Positions 45,431 through 57,057 are shown, numbered from the stretch's first letter. The stretch: 64,000 bases of DNA from Ochotona curzoniae (GCF_017591425.1 NW_024465655.1:1673501-1737500), one strand, 5' to 3'. A program made the numbers and translations. Notes: generated by a model from the letters alone, not told the origin.

Positions 45431-45965
45431 AAAAAAACAATTGATACATCAAGCACAGTGCCCCGAGAGCCCCATTGGGATGAGATCTGAATATTCACGG
45501 ATCAAGGTTTCACAGCATCGCCTTTCAACTAAGGCACATGGCCTTGGCAGCTGTCTCTACTCAACACATTGACCTGTTACTCCTTCGATATATCCAGTAG
45601 CAAAAGCTGTCACTACAGAGCAAAAGGAAGATTTGTAAAAAAAATTCCTATTTGTGTTGGGGAGAGGGAGGATCATCTGTTGGTACCTGCTATTTAATTT
45701 ATCACATTGAACTCCTATGTGTCAATTCTGACTTTTAGTCTTGTTGTTGCTTTTGTATAGGTTATTGAGCTGGGGAGGCAGGGAGATTTGAAAGGCCTGA
45801 TGGTCCCTGGCTTGAAAAAAAGACTAGTAATGCAGAGACAATGTGCAGTGCGTTATTGATAATTAATGCCCTGCCAATAGCAGACACCAGCTATGGAACA
45901 AAGACTGCCTGATGACTTCTCCAAGAATCAGCTGGACCATTTGCAGGGTCCAGTGCAAAATACCA
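45431..45965. promoter_or_regulatory. candidate conserved non-coding element
   Basis: Repeat-free, with 'tgctatttaatttatcacattg', 'gcgttattgataattaatgcc' and 'gccaatagcagacaccagc'. Homeodomain, NF-Y and E-box-like words are mixed. Evolutionary conservation cannot be tested here. Confidence 0.3.
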
Positions 45966-47204
45966 CACCCTTATTTTAAAAACTACCAACAAATGCTGCC
46001 AGCGACAGCAGAACATCAAGGCCATCATGTCAGGTCACACACCCAGGAAGCAGCCCCTGACTAGATCATGGGTGTGAGGCCCCTGATCTCTAAGGGGCAA
46101 GTGAGAAGCAGGCTAGTCCCTTCAGTGGGCTGTGGAATGTTCTACATCGATCCGTTGATGCAGATTCCTTCAGCAACCTGTGGAACATGGAATTTATGTA
46201 TACTTTACAATCAATTGCATCCAGATGCTGATGGGTATTGTTTCAGTTTTGAACCTTCTTGTTATCCATTTTCTTTTTTTAATTGCTGAGCAAAAGCCAC
46301 AGATCCAAAACTGCCAGAGGCATTATCTTCCTTTTTTCTCAGCTAAATGAGCCCTTGTTGCTTTGGGCAACATTTTGGAGGATGTGCAGTGGGCATGCCA
46401 CTTCCTTTCTTCCACCGTAGGCTGTGGAGAGCCAGGCGGTCTCCAAGATCCAGGAAGGAGTGGGTGGGCCTTCCTTCTAATCAGTAGGCCAGGTGTTCTG
46501 CTTTTGTCTCGCTCTCTCAGAACGTCTGAGTTTGGGTGATTGACAAAGGTTGCAGAAAGTGAAGTATGGGGCACTTTTGCGTGCCAGTCTCACTTTTACT
46601 TTTCCAAGGAATGGATTGCTTGGGAGATGATGGTCAAAGGGTGTATGCCCCCAGAGCCTGAATATAAATCAGGCTGCTCTGAGCCAAGTGGTATGCCAAC
46701 CCCACCACTACGGTTACTCTTCAGGAACACTCTCATCCTGCCCCGTGTCACAGCAGGAACCTGAGCCTCCGTTAGGTGAAATGACCAGGAAGCAATCATA
46801 GCTGGGCACGTCTCTCGTGCCTGTGAACTCCACCCCATGAAATTTTCTGCTGTCACTGGCAGAGAATCTGGGGGTGCAAGGGTTAAGCCCTTCATCCTAG
46901 GGGAAAGCCCCCTCCCCGCAGTCTCCCAAGAGTCAGGAATCCTGGGACCCACTCTGCTTCTTCCCAAGGCAGAGCACTGTCGAGACACCACATGGTAGGG
47001 TCGCTTGCTACTGCTGCTAAAAAGTGATAGCTCCAGAGCATACTCCATGGGCAAAGTGGGAGGCAGAAAGAAATGGGGGGGGGAGTGGTCCTCAAGGAGC
47101 CTCCTCAAAGGGGGTTGGGCTGATGATCCTAGTGGGTATACAAACCCCCAACAGGCAGCCTGAGCATGTGCCCAAAAACCTGAAAAAGGTTGTGGTGGAG
47201 TCAG
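45966..47204. other. unique sequence
   Basis: About 1.2 kb with no named repeat. The minus-strand 170-codon frame (46596-47108) has no recognised domain. Nine consecutive G at about 47073-47081. Confidence 0.4.
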
Positions 47205-47500
47205 CTATTTTTAAAAAAACAAAAGTTCATTGTGGGGGGGGGGAATTCACTAGGGGGGGCAGGAGAGAGAGAGAGAATATCTTCCATCCATTGGTTCAAT
47301 CCCCAAATACCTACAACAGCCAAATCTAGGCCAGGCAGAAGCCAAGAGCCTGGAGCTGCTTCAGGGATTCCTGTGCGGTGGCAGAGACCCAAGTTTGAGC
47401 CATCACGTGCTCCTGGGGTGTGCCTTCGCAGGAAGCCGGAACAGAAGCAGAGCTGCGATTCGACTCCAGGTGCTCAAACACGTGCTGCTGGCCTCAGCTT
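47205..47500 (-). mobile_element. CSINE, old subtype, antisense, G-rich tail
   Basis: 'ggagagagagagagaatatc', 'tccatccattggttcaatcc', 'gcagaagccaagagcctgg', 'gtttgagccatcacgtgctcc' and 'ggaagccggaacagaagcagagc'. Two poly-G runs (47233-47242 and 47253-47259) replace part of the tail. Confidence 0.85.
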
Positions 47501-47773
47501 GGATGAACTTACCCAGAACTGTGAAACCAGGAACCCTCAAATGCAGTTATTTTGACGTTAGCATCTATGTGGGCTTTGTCTTCATGCCCTATTATGTTTA
47601 TCCTGAGTTTTATGGGTCAGGCCAGGCAGCAAGGCTCTGTCCTCATGCTGTAGCTTCCTCTACTCTCCCTGCTTGGACGAATCCCTCCTCAAACTCCTGT
47701 CATGTCTCTCTGGAAGGGGCAGGACTTTTGCCCATAGTCTCCCAGGACCTTGCCCAGGTAGGGCACCACAGCA
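47501..47773. other. unique sequence
   Basis: Nothing recognised. A 253-codon frame (47395-48156) joins two SINEs through it and is not a gene. Confidence 0.4.
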
Positions 47774-47788
47774 GACACCAACATTTTC

Positions 47789-48135
47789 TTTTTTCTTTTT
47801 TTTTTTTTAAAGATTTATTTTTATTATTTTTTTTTTTTACTGGAAAGGCGGATATACAGAGAGGAGAGACAGAGAGGAAGATCTTCCATCCGATGATTCA
47901 CTCCCCAAGTGAGCGCAACGGGCCGATGCTATGCCGATCCGAAGCCAGGAGCCTCTTCCTGGTCTCCCACGCGGGTGCAGGGTCTCAAAGCTTTGGGCCG
48001 TCCTCGACTGCTTTCCCAGGCCACAGGCAGGGAGCTGGAAGGGAAGCGGGGCTGCCGGGATTAGAACTGGCGCCCATATGGGATCCTGGGCGTGCAAGGC
48101 GAGGACCTTTAACCACTTTGCGCCACCGCGCCGGG
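47789..48135 (-). mobile_element. young CSINE with intact target-site duplication
   Basis: Near-consensus, CpG-rich copy with a long T-rich (A-tail) end. The complement has a pol III A box (GTGGCGCAAAGTGG) and B box (GTTCTAATCC). A perfect 14-bp duplication (ACACCAACATTTTC) lies at 47775-47788 and 48136-48149. Almost identical in body to the copy at 26065. The freshest insertion in the window. Confidence 0.98.
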
Positions 48136-48149
48136 ACACCAACATTTTC

Positions 48150-48565
48150 AAAATAGTTGGCCAGAAGCCAACAGGAGCCCTGGGTGAGAAAGAACTGCCC
48201 TCGCGGGGGCGGGCAGGTGGCGATCAATGTCCAGGGTTAGTCCTATACATATGTCACGCAGTTCCACCCTCAGGCTTAAGTTTGCTGAGCCCCATGACCT
48301 TGCCCTGAGAGCCCTCGCTGCACTTGCACTTGACTCCCGACCCCGCGACTGCAGAGGATTTCCATAGCTGAATTGTATTTCTTCTCACAGCCCCTCTCAA
48401 GGGGCCAACCCATTTCTCACCATGTGGAGGGTGTGGCCCACCTCTTATCTATGATAGATTAGAGTGAAAAGAAAACAAGGTTTTAACTTTTTAAAAAACT
48501 ATTGTTAAGAACATGGCATACAGTAACCCAAATGTCACCAAAATTGTGTAAAATGGCTAGATATG
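48150..48565. other. unique sequence
   Basis: Starts with a GC-rich patch (48180-48225), then nothing recognised. Confidence 0.4.
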
Positions 48566-48569
48566 TTCA

Positions 48570-48715
48570 CCTCACCATTTACAGCTGGGGAAGTAAATTA
48601 ATAGGTTGTTCAGGGCCAAACGATCTGCCCAGAGTCATACACAGTCACCAGCGGGCGGTGGGGAGGGACCCCATTTCTGCTCTGAGCCCTCTTCCACTGC
48701 ACCTCTGTCCTCCTG
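48570..48715 (-). mobile_element. MIR SINE, antisense
   Basis: 'catttacagctggggaagtaa', 'gatctgcccagagtcatac' and 'tgctctgagccctcttccac' match the MIR core and 5' part on the complement. Confidence 0.72.
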
Positions 48716-48989
48716 GGTCTTGAGCAATGCAAGCTGCTTTCGGATTTATTATCCTGCAATACCCTTGGCTGGGGATGAGTTATCAGCCCCATTCTACAGA
48801 TAAGGACATGGAGCTTCCGAAGATTCGGAAGGTAGGTTTTAATGAGACCTTTCATAGAGAACATTCTTAAGCAGAAAGCAGGGAGGGTAGCTCATGAATA
48901 TGTAAGAGGGAGGCAATGGAAGACCCTGAGGAATCAGTGGTCCTTCCTTACTGCCTCACCTCTGCCCCCAGTGGCAAGAGGGAGCCAAT
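48716..48989. other. unique sequence, possible MIR/L2 scrap
   Basis: 'tatcagccccattctacagataaggac' (48780-48806) resembles the MIR or L2 'ccccattttacagatgagg' word. No gene. Confidence 0.35.
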
Positions 48990-49620
48990 GCAATGACCTG
49001 CCATGTAGAGCCATTGTCCAATGAGGTGCCGGCAGTGAGGCCACAGGGAATAGACAACTCCCTTGTGGACGTTACTGAATTAATGAAGCCGTGTTTAAAA
49101 AGGGAGGGTGAGCAAGCTGGAAAGCAAAAAAGCCCCATGAGTGCAACCTTAAGCATCGCACCTGGCTTCCCAGAGAATCCACATATGGCAAGTTGTCGAA
49201 TTGAATTGAATCCTGTTCGTCCATAGGCATTTTCCTCCTGAATAATCCAATCCTGGCACAGAAGGCGCAACAACAGCCTACGTGATTTCTTAAACATTCA
49301 GGCTTTGCAAGACTTAAGGCCTTGCCGCCTCCTCTAATTACGCTCACATTATTGCTATCCACCAATTCAGTGTGCAGATGGAAGCATGGAATAAATGTTT
49401 ACCAGAAATCCATTTACTTGTCAACTTTGGCAGTGAGACTGAGACGAGAAGCAATAGCCTCTGAGCCGAAAGATGTAATTTCACCACCCAACGCCGCTGC
49501 CAATGTTTCATCAATTGAAAATCGATAAACTTCCATCAGTTCCCTGGATCCCATTACTTTAGCCATTGGCTGGCAAGGGGGTCTGCCTTTCCACCGGACG
49601 GCAGCAGACCTCCTGCCGTG
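48990..49620. promoter_or_regulatory. best candidate conserved non-coding element
   Basis: Repeat-free DNA with clustered factor-like words: 'actgaattaatgaagcc', 'ctcctctaattacgctcac', 'acattattgctatccacc', 'ttcatcaattgaaaatcg' and 'aatcgataaac'. CpGs survive next to TAATTA cores ('taattacg', 'cgataa'), and no frame is open throughout. This is what a developmental enhancer looks like, but it is unproved without alignment. Confidence 0.35.
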
Positions 49621-50209
49621 TTGCCTTTTTCATCCCACCAGCAAAGCTGAACTGGCTTCCTGATGGAAGAAAATGGCTCAGCAGCCCCTGGCAAGTGATT
49701 GGAAAGTGATTTCCATTTGTCAGCAGTGACCACAGGAAGTGAAGGCAATGGAGAAGGCCAGGCTCTTGGCATCTCTGTACGCCCTTGTTCTTTTCTTCAC
49801 TTTTACTGTTGCCTTATTTTTGTTTATCCAGTGTTTACTGTGCTAGGTGGAAGCTACCTGCACTGATGCCCCCTCTGCCAGGGAGTCGAGTAGCATCACA
49901 TAGAAGCCTGCTTTAGACCATATTCTGGGCAGCACATCCTCCAACGTGCCCAACTGTGCCCTGGCCCCTGATGTGCAGGGAGGTTTCGAGTGTATGCTAG
50001 AGGCTCCTGCTCAAGTTCATGGGTTTTCCCCTGTACTTGCGAGATGATGGGATAGTTCTTCCATCTGCTTGCTCCTATGTATGCTGTTTGACCAGATAAC
50101 TCCAGTTACTGGCCTAATGATTGTACATTTCACTGTCGTTCAGAATAATTCCTTACACCTCTTTACAATATGCTTTTAGCAATTTTCAGAAGAGATTAAG
50201 AACAAATGG
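49621..50209. other. unique sequence
   Basis: Nothing recognised with confidence. 'ccagtgtttactgtgctagg' near 49829 is weakly L2/MIR-like. Confidence 0.4.
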
Positions 50210-50217
50210 AGTAGTTA

Positions 50218-50533
50218 TTTGTTAAAAGATTTATTTATTCCTGTTGGAAAGGCAGAGTTACAGAGAGAAGGAGACAGAAAGATCCTCTAGCTACTGGTTC
50301 ACTCTCCAAACAGCCAGAGTGGCTAGAGCTGAGCTGACCTGAAGCCAGGAGCCTCCTCTGGGTCTCCCACATGGGTGTAGGGTTCCAAGGCCTTGAGCCA
50401 TCCTCCACCACCCTCACAGCTCTGTGAGAGCTGGACCAAAGCTGGAGCTGCTGGGACATGAATCGGTGCTCACATTGGGATGCCTGTGCTTGGAGGGTCA
50501 GCATTAATCAGTTGAACCAATGTGCTAGCCCCA
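50218..50533 (-). mobile_element. CSINE, full length, antisense
   Basis: 'aaaagatttatttattcctg', 'ggcagagttacagagagaagg', 'gaagccaggagcctcctctggg' and head 'aaccaatgtgctagcccc'. An 8-bp duplication (AGTAGTTA) lies at 50210-50217 and 50534-50541. Confidence 0.94.
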
Positions 50534-50544
50534 AGTAGTTAATT

Positions 50545-50853
50545 TTTTTTAAGATCTGTTTTAATTATTTGAATGAATGACAGTGAAGGGGGCAGAGGAA
50601 AATATCTTCAGTCCCCTGCTTCACTGTCCCAAACAGCTGCCAATGATGGGCCAGACCAAATCCAGGAGCTAAAAGCTTCATCCCTTCAGTCAAATCTCCA
50701 ACATGTTCCCAAGGGTGCAACTACGTGAGCCGTATTCCACTGCTTTCCCAAGCACATCAGCAGGGAGCAGCAGGGAGTTGAACCAATGTTCCTAAATGGA
50801 ATATTGGTGTCACAAATGGCAGCTCCGGCTGCTACTTCATAACACTGGCCCCA
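50545..50853 (-). mobile_element. CSINE, antisense, tandem to previous copy
   Basis: 'taagatctgttttaattatttg', 'cctgcttcactgtcccaaac', 'accaaatccaggagctaaaagc', 'cactgctttcccaagcacatc' and head 'cataacactggcccc'. Older than its neighbour, which is inserted 11 bp away in the same orientation. Confidence 0.9.
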
Positions 50854-50889
50854 GAAAAGGAACAGTTCAATGTGCAGGCTCAAATTGCA

Positions 50890-51330
50890 ATCTTAGAACG
50901 GAAGTCCTGACATCCTTTTCAAAAACAATTGCTAATACGATTTATAGTCCTGTTTATGGCCAAAGAGTTAAAAAGCCCATGGAACGACTCAACACTGTAG
51001 GAAATGAATGGTTTATTAAACTGTTGACTGTTCACTAATCCTGGCTTCAGAATGATTAACTAACAAATCCATCATCTCAGGGAAAGCTGGTTTGGCAGCG
51101 ATTAATTCCAAAACTATTATTTGGGGCCATTGTTGCTTGGTTTTTATTTGGGAAAACTTCCAGTATTGTTAACGAACACTGCATGTGTTTATGTTTTAAA
51201 ATAAAAGGAATCTGTGTTTATATATGGCTATTGATATATTCCATATTTCATAACTGATTTGATTGTTTTAATGGTTTAGCAGATTTAAATTCCCACAGAT
51301 TACTTCATTACTATCAAAGGGAAAGCAGTT
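50890..51330. promoter_or_regulatory. candidate conserved non-coding element
   Basis: Repeat-free AT-rich DNA: 'gaatggtttattaaactg', 'gaatgattaactaacaaatcc', 'ggcagcgattaattcc', 'ggccattgttgcttgg' (SOX-like ATTGTT) and 'tttgattgttttaatgg'. Closely packed homeodomain, SOX and FOX-like words without simple repeats. Confidence 0.33.
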
Positions 51331-52680
51331 AGGGATTGGTTGATGGTAGGTACTAGAAATCAGTGTATGCCAACTTGAGATCAAAAGGGGAGACTTTGGG
51401 GTTGACTTTGATGAGGACTGCCAGGAGAAGAAGTCTGTCAGAGTTCACAAATGTATGTGATCTACAGAAGGATGTCAGTTACAACACAGTAAATGACCAA
51501 TTGTAGGAACTACCCAAATAGACTTACTCCTGGGTCAAGGAAGTCAAAACCCAAAGGTGGAAAAGCGCCCCAGTTGATGAGATTGAACAGGCCAGTCGTG
51601 TGATCAGATCTCTTCTACTTCTCTGCTCAACTTTCACAATACCTTCCTCCTTTATCCTGACACTAGTGCCCAAGGTCGCAGGGGAGGTGATGCCCCCACC
51701 GTCTGCCTTAGCCTGGAGTCTCCGAGGCAAAAGCTGATGCGTTAGCAGTGTATCAGCAACTGGGATGTGTTTGGGGAATGAAAGAGAAGGGAGAATGATG
51801 TAGGAAATAGGGAATAGATCATAGGAAGAGTCTTCCAAAAAAGTTCATGAAAAACAGCTATTAAAAAAAAAAACTATGCATGAGTTTGAAATACTTTTGC
51901 GCCAAAATGAGATTAGCTTTGAGTTCTGTTATGCACAAACTACTGGAATTTTACCCCTACAACAACGGGGAGCCTTCAGAAAGCTTTGCACACGCTCTGT
52001 ATCGCAGGCCCATCTGCGTGGGTGCAGGAATGGAGACTTTATCCACCAGAAACTTCCTGCCCCTGGTTTCTCACTGTTCAGTCAATCCCTAGGAGTCTGA
52101 CTCCCGCCCCCCTGCCCCCACTTCCTGGCCATGTCCTGGGACTTGTCCAAGCAGCTGTTGGGAAAACCCAAGCCTCCAAGGAGCAGGAAGGCCGGCACAA
52201 GGGCACCATGGTCCCTCTTACCCATCTCCGTGGTAACGATGGTGACAGGAGAGCAAGCTGTCCAGCAAGCCTTACACCAACTCAGTCACCTACACCATCA
52301 CATTTCCTGCTTTGCTTTTTTGCGGGTGTCAAAGTTGTTTCCCTAACTATGAGCTAGAGCTAATGATTATGCAAGATCCTGAGTTTGGCCTGTTGTGGAG
52401 AACTGTTGTTCACACACGCTCAGATCACAGGTAATGGCCACAGGCAGGTTACTGGGAAGATCATGCATAAACTTGCTCTCTATTGCAAGGTCTCTCTTAT
52501 GCTTCTCTTGCACGGGTTAAGGATGCTTCATATCACACAGTTGGTACCCTTGGTCTTCCTGTGAAATTAGAGGGGAACTCTTCCTACATTTAAACCATAT
52601 GAAGTCCCTCTTTTGCAGTGTTGTCTTAAGACAGCCTCACGACATCAGCTCCCAGATTTGTGCCGTCCCCCACCTCGCAC
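51331..52680. other. unique sequence
   Basis: About 1.35 kb without named repeats. A 123-codon frame (51986-52357) and a 104-codon minus frame have no domain. Confidence 0.4.
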
Positions 52681-52870
52681 AGACTGAGTTCCTGAGCACA
52701 GATGAAAAAGCCTCATATGAGCTGAATAATAATTAGGGAAAGCATTGAGAAAATGAGAGTGATGTTGTGCAAATTAAAGGCAGTTGAAATCTGAAAGCAA
52801 ATTAAATCTCTCTTTAAAAAGAGGCAATCTTGCCTAGCAACATTTTGGCCCTTCTTTCTTCATTCTTTCT
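52681..52870. promoter_or_regulatory. candidate conserved non-coding element, small
   Basis: 'gctgaataataattaggg', 'gttgtgcaaattaaaggc' and 'gaaagcaaattaaatctc': two 'gcaaattaaa' words 47 bp apart, close to POU/homeodomain sites. Repeat-free. Confidence 0.3.
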
Positions 52871-53348
52871 AGTCTGTGTGTTCTCTTTCTCTGCTCAACT
52901 GTGGTGATGCTGCTGTGTAGTTTTAGTAGATGTGTCATTAAAAGAAGGACGCAGCTTCTAGGTATCTGTGATGACTCGGTGAGTTCAAACTCTGTCCTCC
53001 ATGTTAGTGCAATGGATCAGCCGCCTCTTGTAACACAGAGCTTGCCAGATGTCCAGGGTGCCTGGCAGGGCCCTGGCTGGGCAGTCAGTATGTTATTCAA
53101 TCAAAGATGCAAATGAGGGTCAGTCAAGCAACATGGCATCAAATTACTTGTAGAATGGGTGAGCGAGGGTTGCCTTAGGAGGCACCTCTTTCTCTGCCTT
53201 GTGGACAATGGGGAGATGATGGGTATCCCATTACTCAGTAGAACACTCACTCCTGTAACCTGTGGTTTGTTCCTTTTGGAGCTGTGTGGTAAGGCTCACC
53301 TAAGCCTTTGAGTAGTGGCTCAGCTGGGTGCTTCCTGTACTTCAGAAA

Positions 53349-53349
<1 letters not shown>
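52871..53349. other. unique sequence
   Basis: Nothing recognised. Confidence 0.4.

Positions 53350-53394
<45 letters not shown>
53350..53394. repeat. (CA)n microsatellite
   Basis: CA array of about 45 bp with one G interruption near its end. Confidence 0.98.
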
Positions 53395-54324
53395 CCCACT
53401 ATGGAACTTGCTAAAACGCAGATTGGGATCTAGGAGGTGTGGGGTGAGTCTGACGTTCTGCAATTCTAAAGAAGCTGCTGCTGTTCCACAGACCACACCT
53501 TGAACAGCAGGAGCCCTGCTGGCTGTGGCTCTGTGCACCTGTGTCTAACAGCCCCAGGTGCCACTAACAGGCAGTGGAACACGACCACGTGGACCTCTGC
53601 GTGGATCCAAAGGTGGTCTAACAGGGAAAAGACACAGGACCGCCAGAGATGGAGCCTCCACTGTGCCCAGATAGCCAGCCTTTAATCCTACTGTCTCAGA
53701 GGATGAGAATCTGAGAACTTGAACAAGAAAGTGACTCAATACAACCTGGCTTGTAGGTTCCCTTGCTCTCTGACATCACGAAAGCTGGGGTTGCTAAGAA
53801 AATTTGACAAGCCCAAGATACCAAATCTAAGAGGAGGAGACATTGAGAGCTTGCACTGCAACACAGGAAACCTCGATTCAAGGAAAATCTGCCCAAAATA
53901 GAGCCATGTTGATACAGATCAGCAACCGCTGCTGTTCTCAGGATAGCAGAGTAGGCTGAAAACCTCTCTGATGACTCACCGGCCTGCCCAGACACCAGCC
54001 GTTGTCTCTCCTTCTGCTCAGGGCCTCGTTGCTGCCTGGCACAGAGGAACCATCCTACAAGCTTTGTTCAAGGACACCCAGGCTCTCAGGCAGAGGCTGA
54101 CTCATCAGTCAGTGTGAGGAAGCACAGCAAATCCTGCTGTGTCCCCTAGGATGGCCATAATGAGGGAGAACCACACTGGCTTATCACAGGTCCTTACCCT
54201 CGGGCTCCACCTGCCATGGCTGAAAAGCGCAGTTGGTGGGAAGGGAGTCTTCCAAAGTTAGACAACAGCCTGTTTCTCAAGGACAATTCCTGTGTGGCTG
54301 AGTAGGTGATGAGCTGCTATTTGA
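53395..54324. other. unique sequence
   Basis: About 0.9 kb; no named repeat or exon. Confidence 0.4.
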
Positions 54325-54339
54325 AGAGTTACACATTCC

Positions 54340-54670
54340 GGGCCTGGCTTCGTGGCCTAGCGGCTAAAGTCCTTGCCTTGAGTGCACTGGGATCCCATAT
54401 GGGCAGCGGTTCTAATCCTGGCAGTCCTGTTTCCCATCTACCACCCTGCTTGTGGTCAGGAAGAGTGGTTGAGGACAGCCCAAAGCCTTGGGGTTCTGCA
54501 TCTGCTTGGGAGACACGGAAAAGGCCCTGGGCTCCTGGGTTAGGATTGGCTCAGCTCCAACCATTGCAGCCACTTGGGGAGTGAATCATTGGACAAAAGA
54601 TCTTGCTCTCTGTCTCTCCTCCTCTCTGTATGTCTGACTTTACAGTAAAAATAAATCTTAAAAAAAAAAA
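54340..54670 (+). mobile_element. CSINE with target-site duplication, sense
   Basis: 'gggcctggcttcgtggcctagc' head, B box 'ggttctaatcc' and a 12-A tail. A 15-bp duplication with two mismatches (AGAGTTACACATTCC and AGAGTTGCATATTCC) lies at 54325-54339 and 54671-54685. The B-box variant matches the two young copies. Confidence 0.96.
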
Positions 54671-54685
54671 AGAGTTGCATATTCC

Positions 54686-56790
54686 AAGCACCACGGGGCT
54701 GACCTCACATGCCAAAGCTCCAACCAGGTTTCTGTGATAAGCAGGTACCTTGTAAAACCTCACCACTGTGAATGGCACTAGCTGGCATTTGTGAAAATTC
54801 TCCCTGACAACAGACTGTCTTGTCCTCCCCCTGCCTATGCCAACTAGCACAACTTTCACGTCCAAGGTCATGTACTTTGTGACTGAAGAGCAGACCAGTA
54901 ATGCAGGTTGATAACAATGTCATCAGAAACGTTTGATTTTCCGGGCGGTATTGCCAGATTGCAAACTCTAGGGCTAGGATTAGTAGCAGAGCGGAAACAT
55001 CTCTTTGTGGAGTTGGAGGGAATATGTGGGAGAATTATTAGCATTTAATGGTAGCCTATCCCAAGGGACTGCCATGGAAGTGACAGAAATAGGAAATAGC
55101 AGAAGACCTGAATTCGATGGGATCCCATGTGAAGTGGGAGTTGAGTGACCCTCCATATGGAGTGGCACCCTTTTCCATCGTGATCAGTACAGGGGAGGAA
55201 AGACTTTCCACCTTGTAAGGTTTGAAACTTGACTCTGTGAAATGAACTCATGAACTGATAGCAAACAGATTCACAGAAGAGAGGATCCAGACATTGGTTC
55301 TATGTATAAGAGCATCATTGCGGGACAAAAAAGAGTGCACCAAACCCGGCGAGATCCAAGAGCTTACACTGTCTCCCTAAGGAGAGGGAGCTGTGGTGAG
55401 ATGTGTGAACCCACCCAGGCGCAGGTGAGAGCAGTCTGTCTGGCTGCAATGACCTCTGGGGTGTGACCGCATCTTCCCTGGTTGATGGTTTGGCGAGGAG
55501 ACTCATGACATCTGAGGTCCTCTTGAAGGGAAAGTCAGAGGAAGGCCTGCCCTGCCCAGGGCTCTCGGTTAAAATCAATACCATAAGAAAGCAGCATGTC
55601 TAGGGGCAGGATTGCTCGGGCTCCTGCAGAATGAGGGTGCATGGCACAGCAGTTTCCAGAGCATGTTCCTAGAAATCGTGATACCTGACTATGCACAACC
55701 TGGGAGGGCCAGAAGGAATGGCAGAGAGGAAAAAATAATGGTTCACACTCCAATGGGTTGGGATTACAAGCAGGGCCTGCTTGCTTCATCCACAGAGCCA
55801 CTTCCTCACCCTGAGCCAGACAGCAAAGGAGGAGCACGTCCCAGGGACTTCACCCTCTGTCCTCCAAGGTCCTGAGTGCCTGGGTGTGGCCATCCTTAGG
55901 TGGGCCTTCGGTGAACCGCATGAAAGGGACCACATGAAAAGTGGGGTTGGGCCTGTTTTTCCCAGTCACCATGTTTGTTCTCCTGAATTCCGTTATAAGG
56001 CCTATCTTGTCTTGCCAACTGATGAACCATCTACCAAGAATCCGGATAGAGGATTGTATTGTATTATTCCTGTATGATCCCAACACCCAGCAGACATTAA
56101 GATATTAAGGAAAAGCCTTAGGCAGTATTTGATTACAATTATTAGAATAAACCAGAGGTATTAAGGAAAAGCCTTGGAAATCCCTGTACTTGTCAGAAGT
56201 GTCTGGGATTCGCACAGAGAGGAAACAGTTGTAGAGCGTGGAGTGTACTCTGTCTTTAGGAATTCAGTGGCAGGGGCTGGCCAGGGGGCAGTGGAGAGAG
56301 CAAGAAGGGGAATGCTCAGCGGGGCGCTGCCTGGAGCCTCTTGTCAGCCTCTGCTTGCTCAGCCGGCTAACCCCAACAGGCTCTGACCACGGAAGGACCC
56401 TGTGCATTCCCACATACTTCCCTCTAGAGGTACTGATTGTGCGAATCAAGACAGAAGCCAGCTCTGTGGCATTTTAAAGGCACTCAAGGTGATGGTGACT
56501 TAGGGGGCTCCCATACTCTAGTACGCGAAAACATTGTCTTAAACCGATGCTGTATAGGCCAGTGAGTTCCATTTCTAAGGGAAGTCTCAATGCAGCCCTG
56601 CAGTCTAGTCATATTTTAGCAAGCAGCCAAGAATCGTGCCGTTGGGGCGATTCTATAGGGAATGCAATGCATCTGCTCCATCCAGGGGTCTCAGTGCCCA
56701 GGCTGAGCCACAAGTGGGCTTCTATAATTGAGGTGAGAAGGCGCACAGCTCTACACTCACCAATCCCTTAAGTGTTGACTCTCAATAGTA
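54686..56790. other. unique sequence
   Basis: About 2.1 kb without named repeats. A local imperfect duplication of about 21 bp ('attaaggaaaagcctt', 56101-56122 and 56157-56178) is the only structure. Frames up to 106 codons lack domains. Confidence 0.4.
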
Positions 56791-56794
56791 GCCT

Positions 56795-57015
56795 CGTTTT
56801 AGTGTTTTCTATGCGTTGGCCACTGTGCTGCAGCTTTCACTGGGTCAGCTAGCTTCACAGTATCTCATTTGTTCCACATTAGAGATGATACAACTGATGT
56901 CCTAAGAGGGTAAGAAATGTTCTAGACACAACACACAGAGGTGGCTGAACTGGGATATGTACTGAAGCATCCTGAGTCCGCAGAGTCTCCAGCTCCATAC
57001 CATTCTGCTATGTCC
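56795..57015 (-). mobile_element. MIR SINE, nearly full length, antisense
   Basis: 'gcgttggccactgtgctgcag', 'agtatctcatttgttcc', 'gagatgatacaactgatg', 'gaggtggctgaactgggatatg' and 'ctccataccattctgctatg' follow MIR from 3' to 5' end on the complement. Confidence 0.87.
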
Positions 57016-57057
57016 TTGCACATCTCAAACAAGCAGATCTGAACCGGAGAGCAGGGA

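Noticed and set aside
46596..47108. 170-codon minus-strand frame
   Set aside because: No domain, signal peptide or membrane segment; no relation to flanking sequence that would suggest an exon.
47395..48156. Longest open frame, 253 codons, plus strand
   Set aside because: It runs from an old CSINE through unique DNA into the antisense of a young CSINE. The Phe-rich middle is the T-rich SINE tail. Open by chance, not a gene.
54340..54430. tRNA gene suggested by A and B boxes in CSINE heads
   Set aside because: These promoter boxes belong to the tRNA-derived SINE; no cloverleaf with anticodon and acceptor stem is present.
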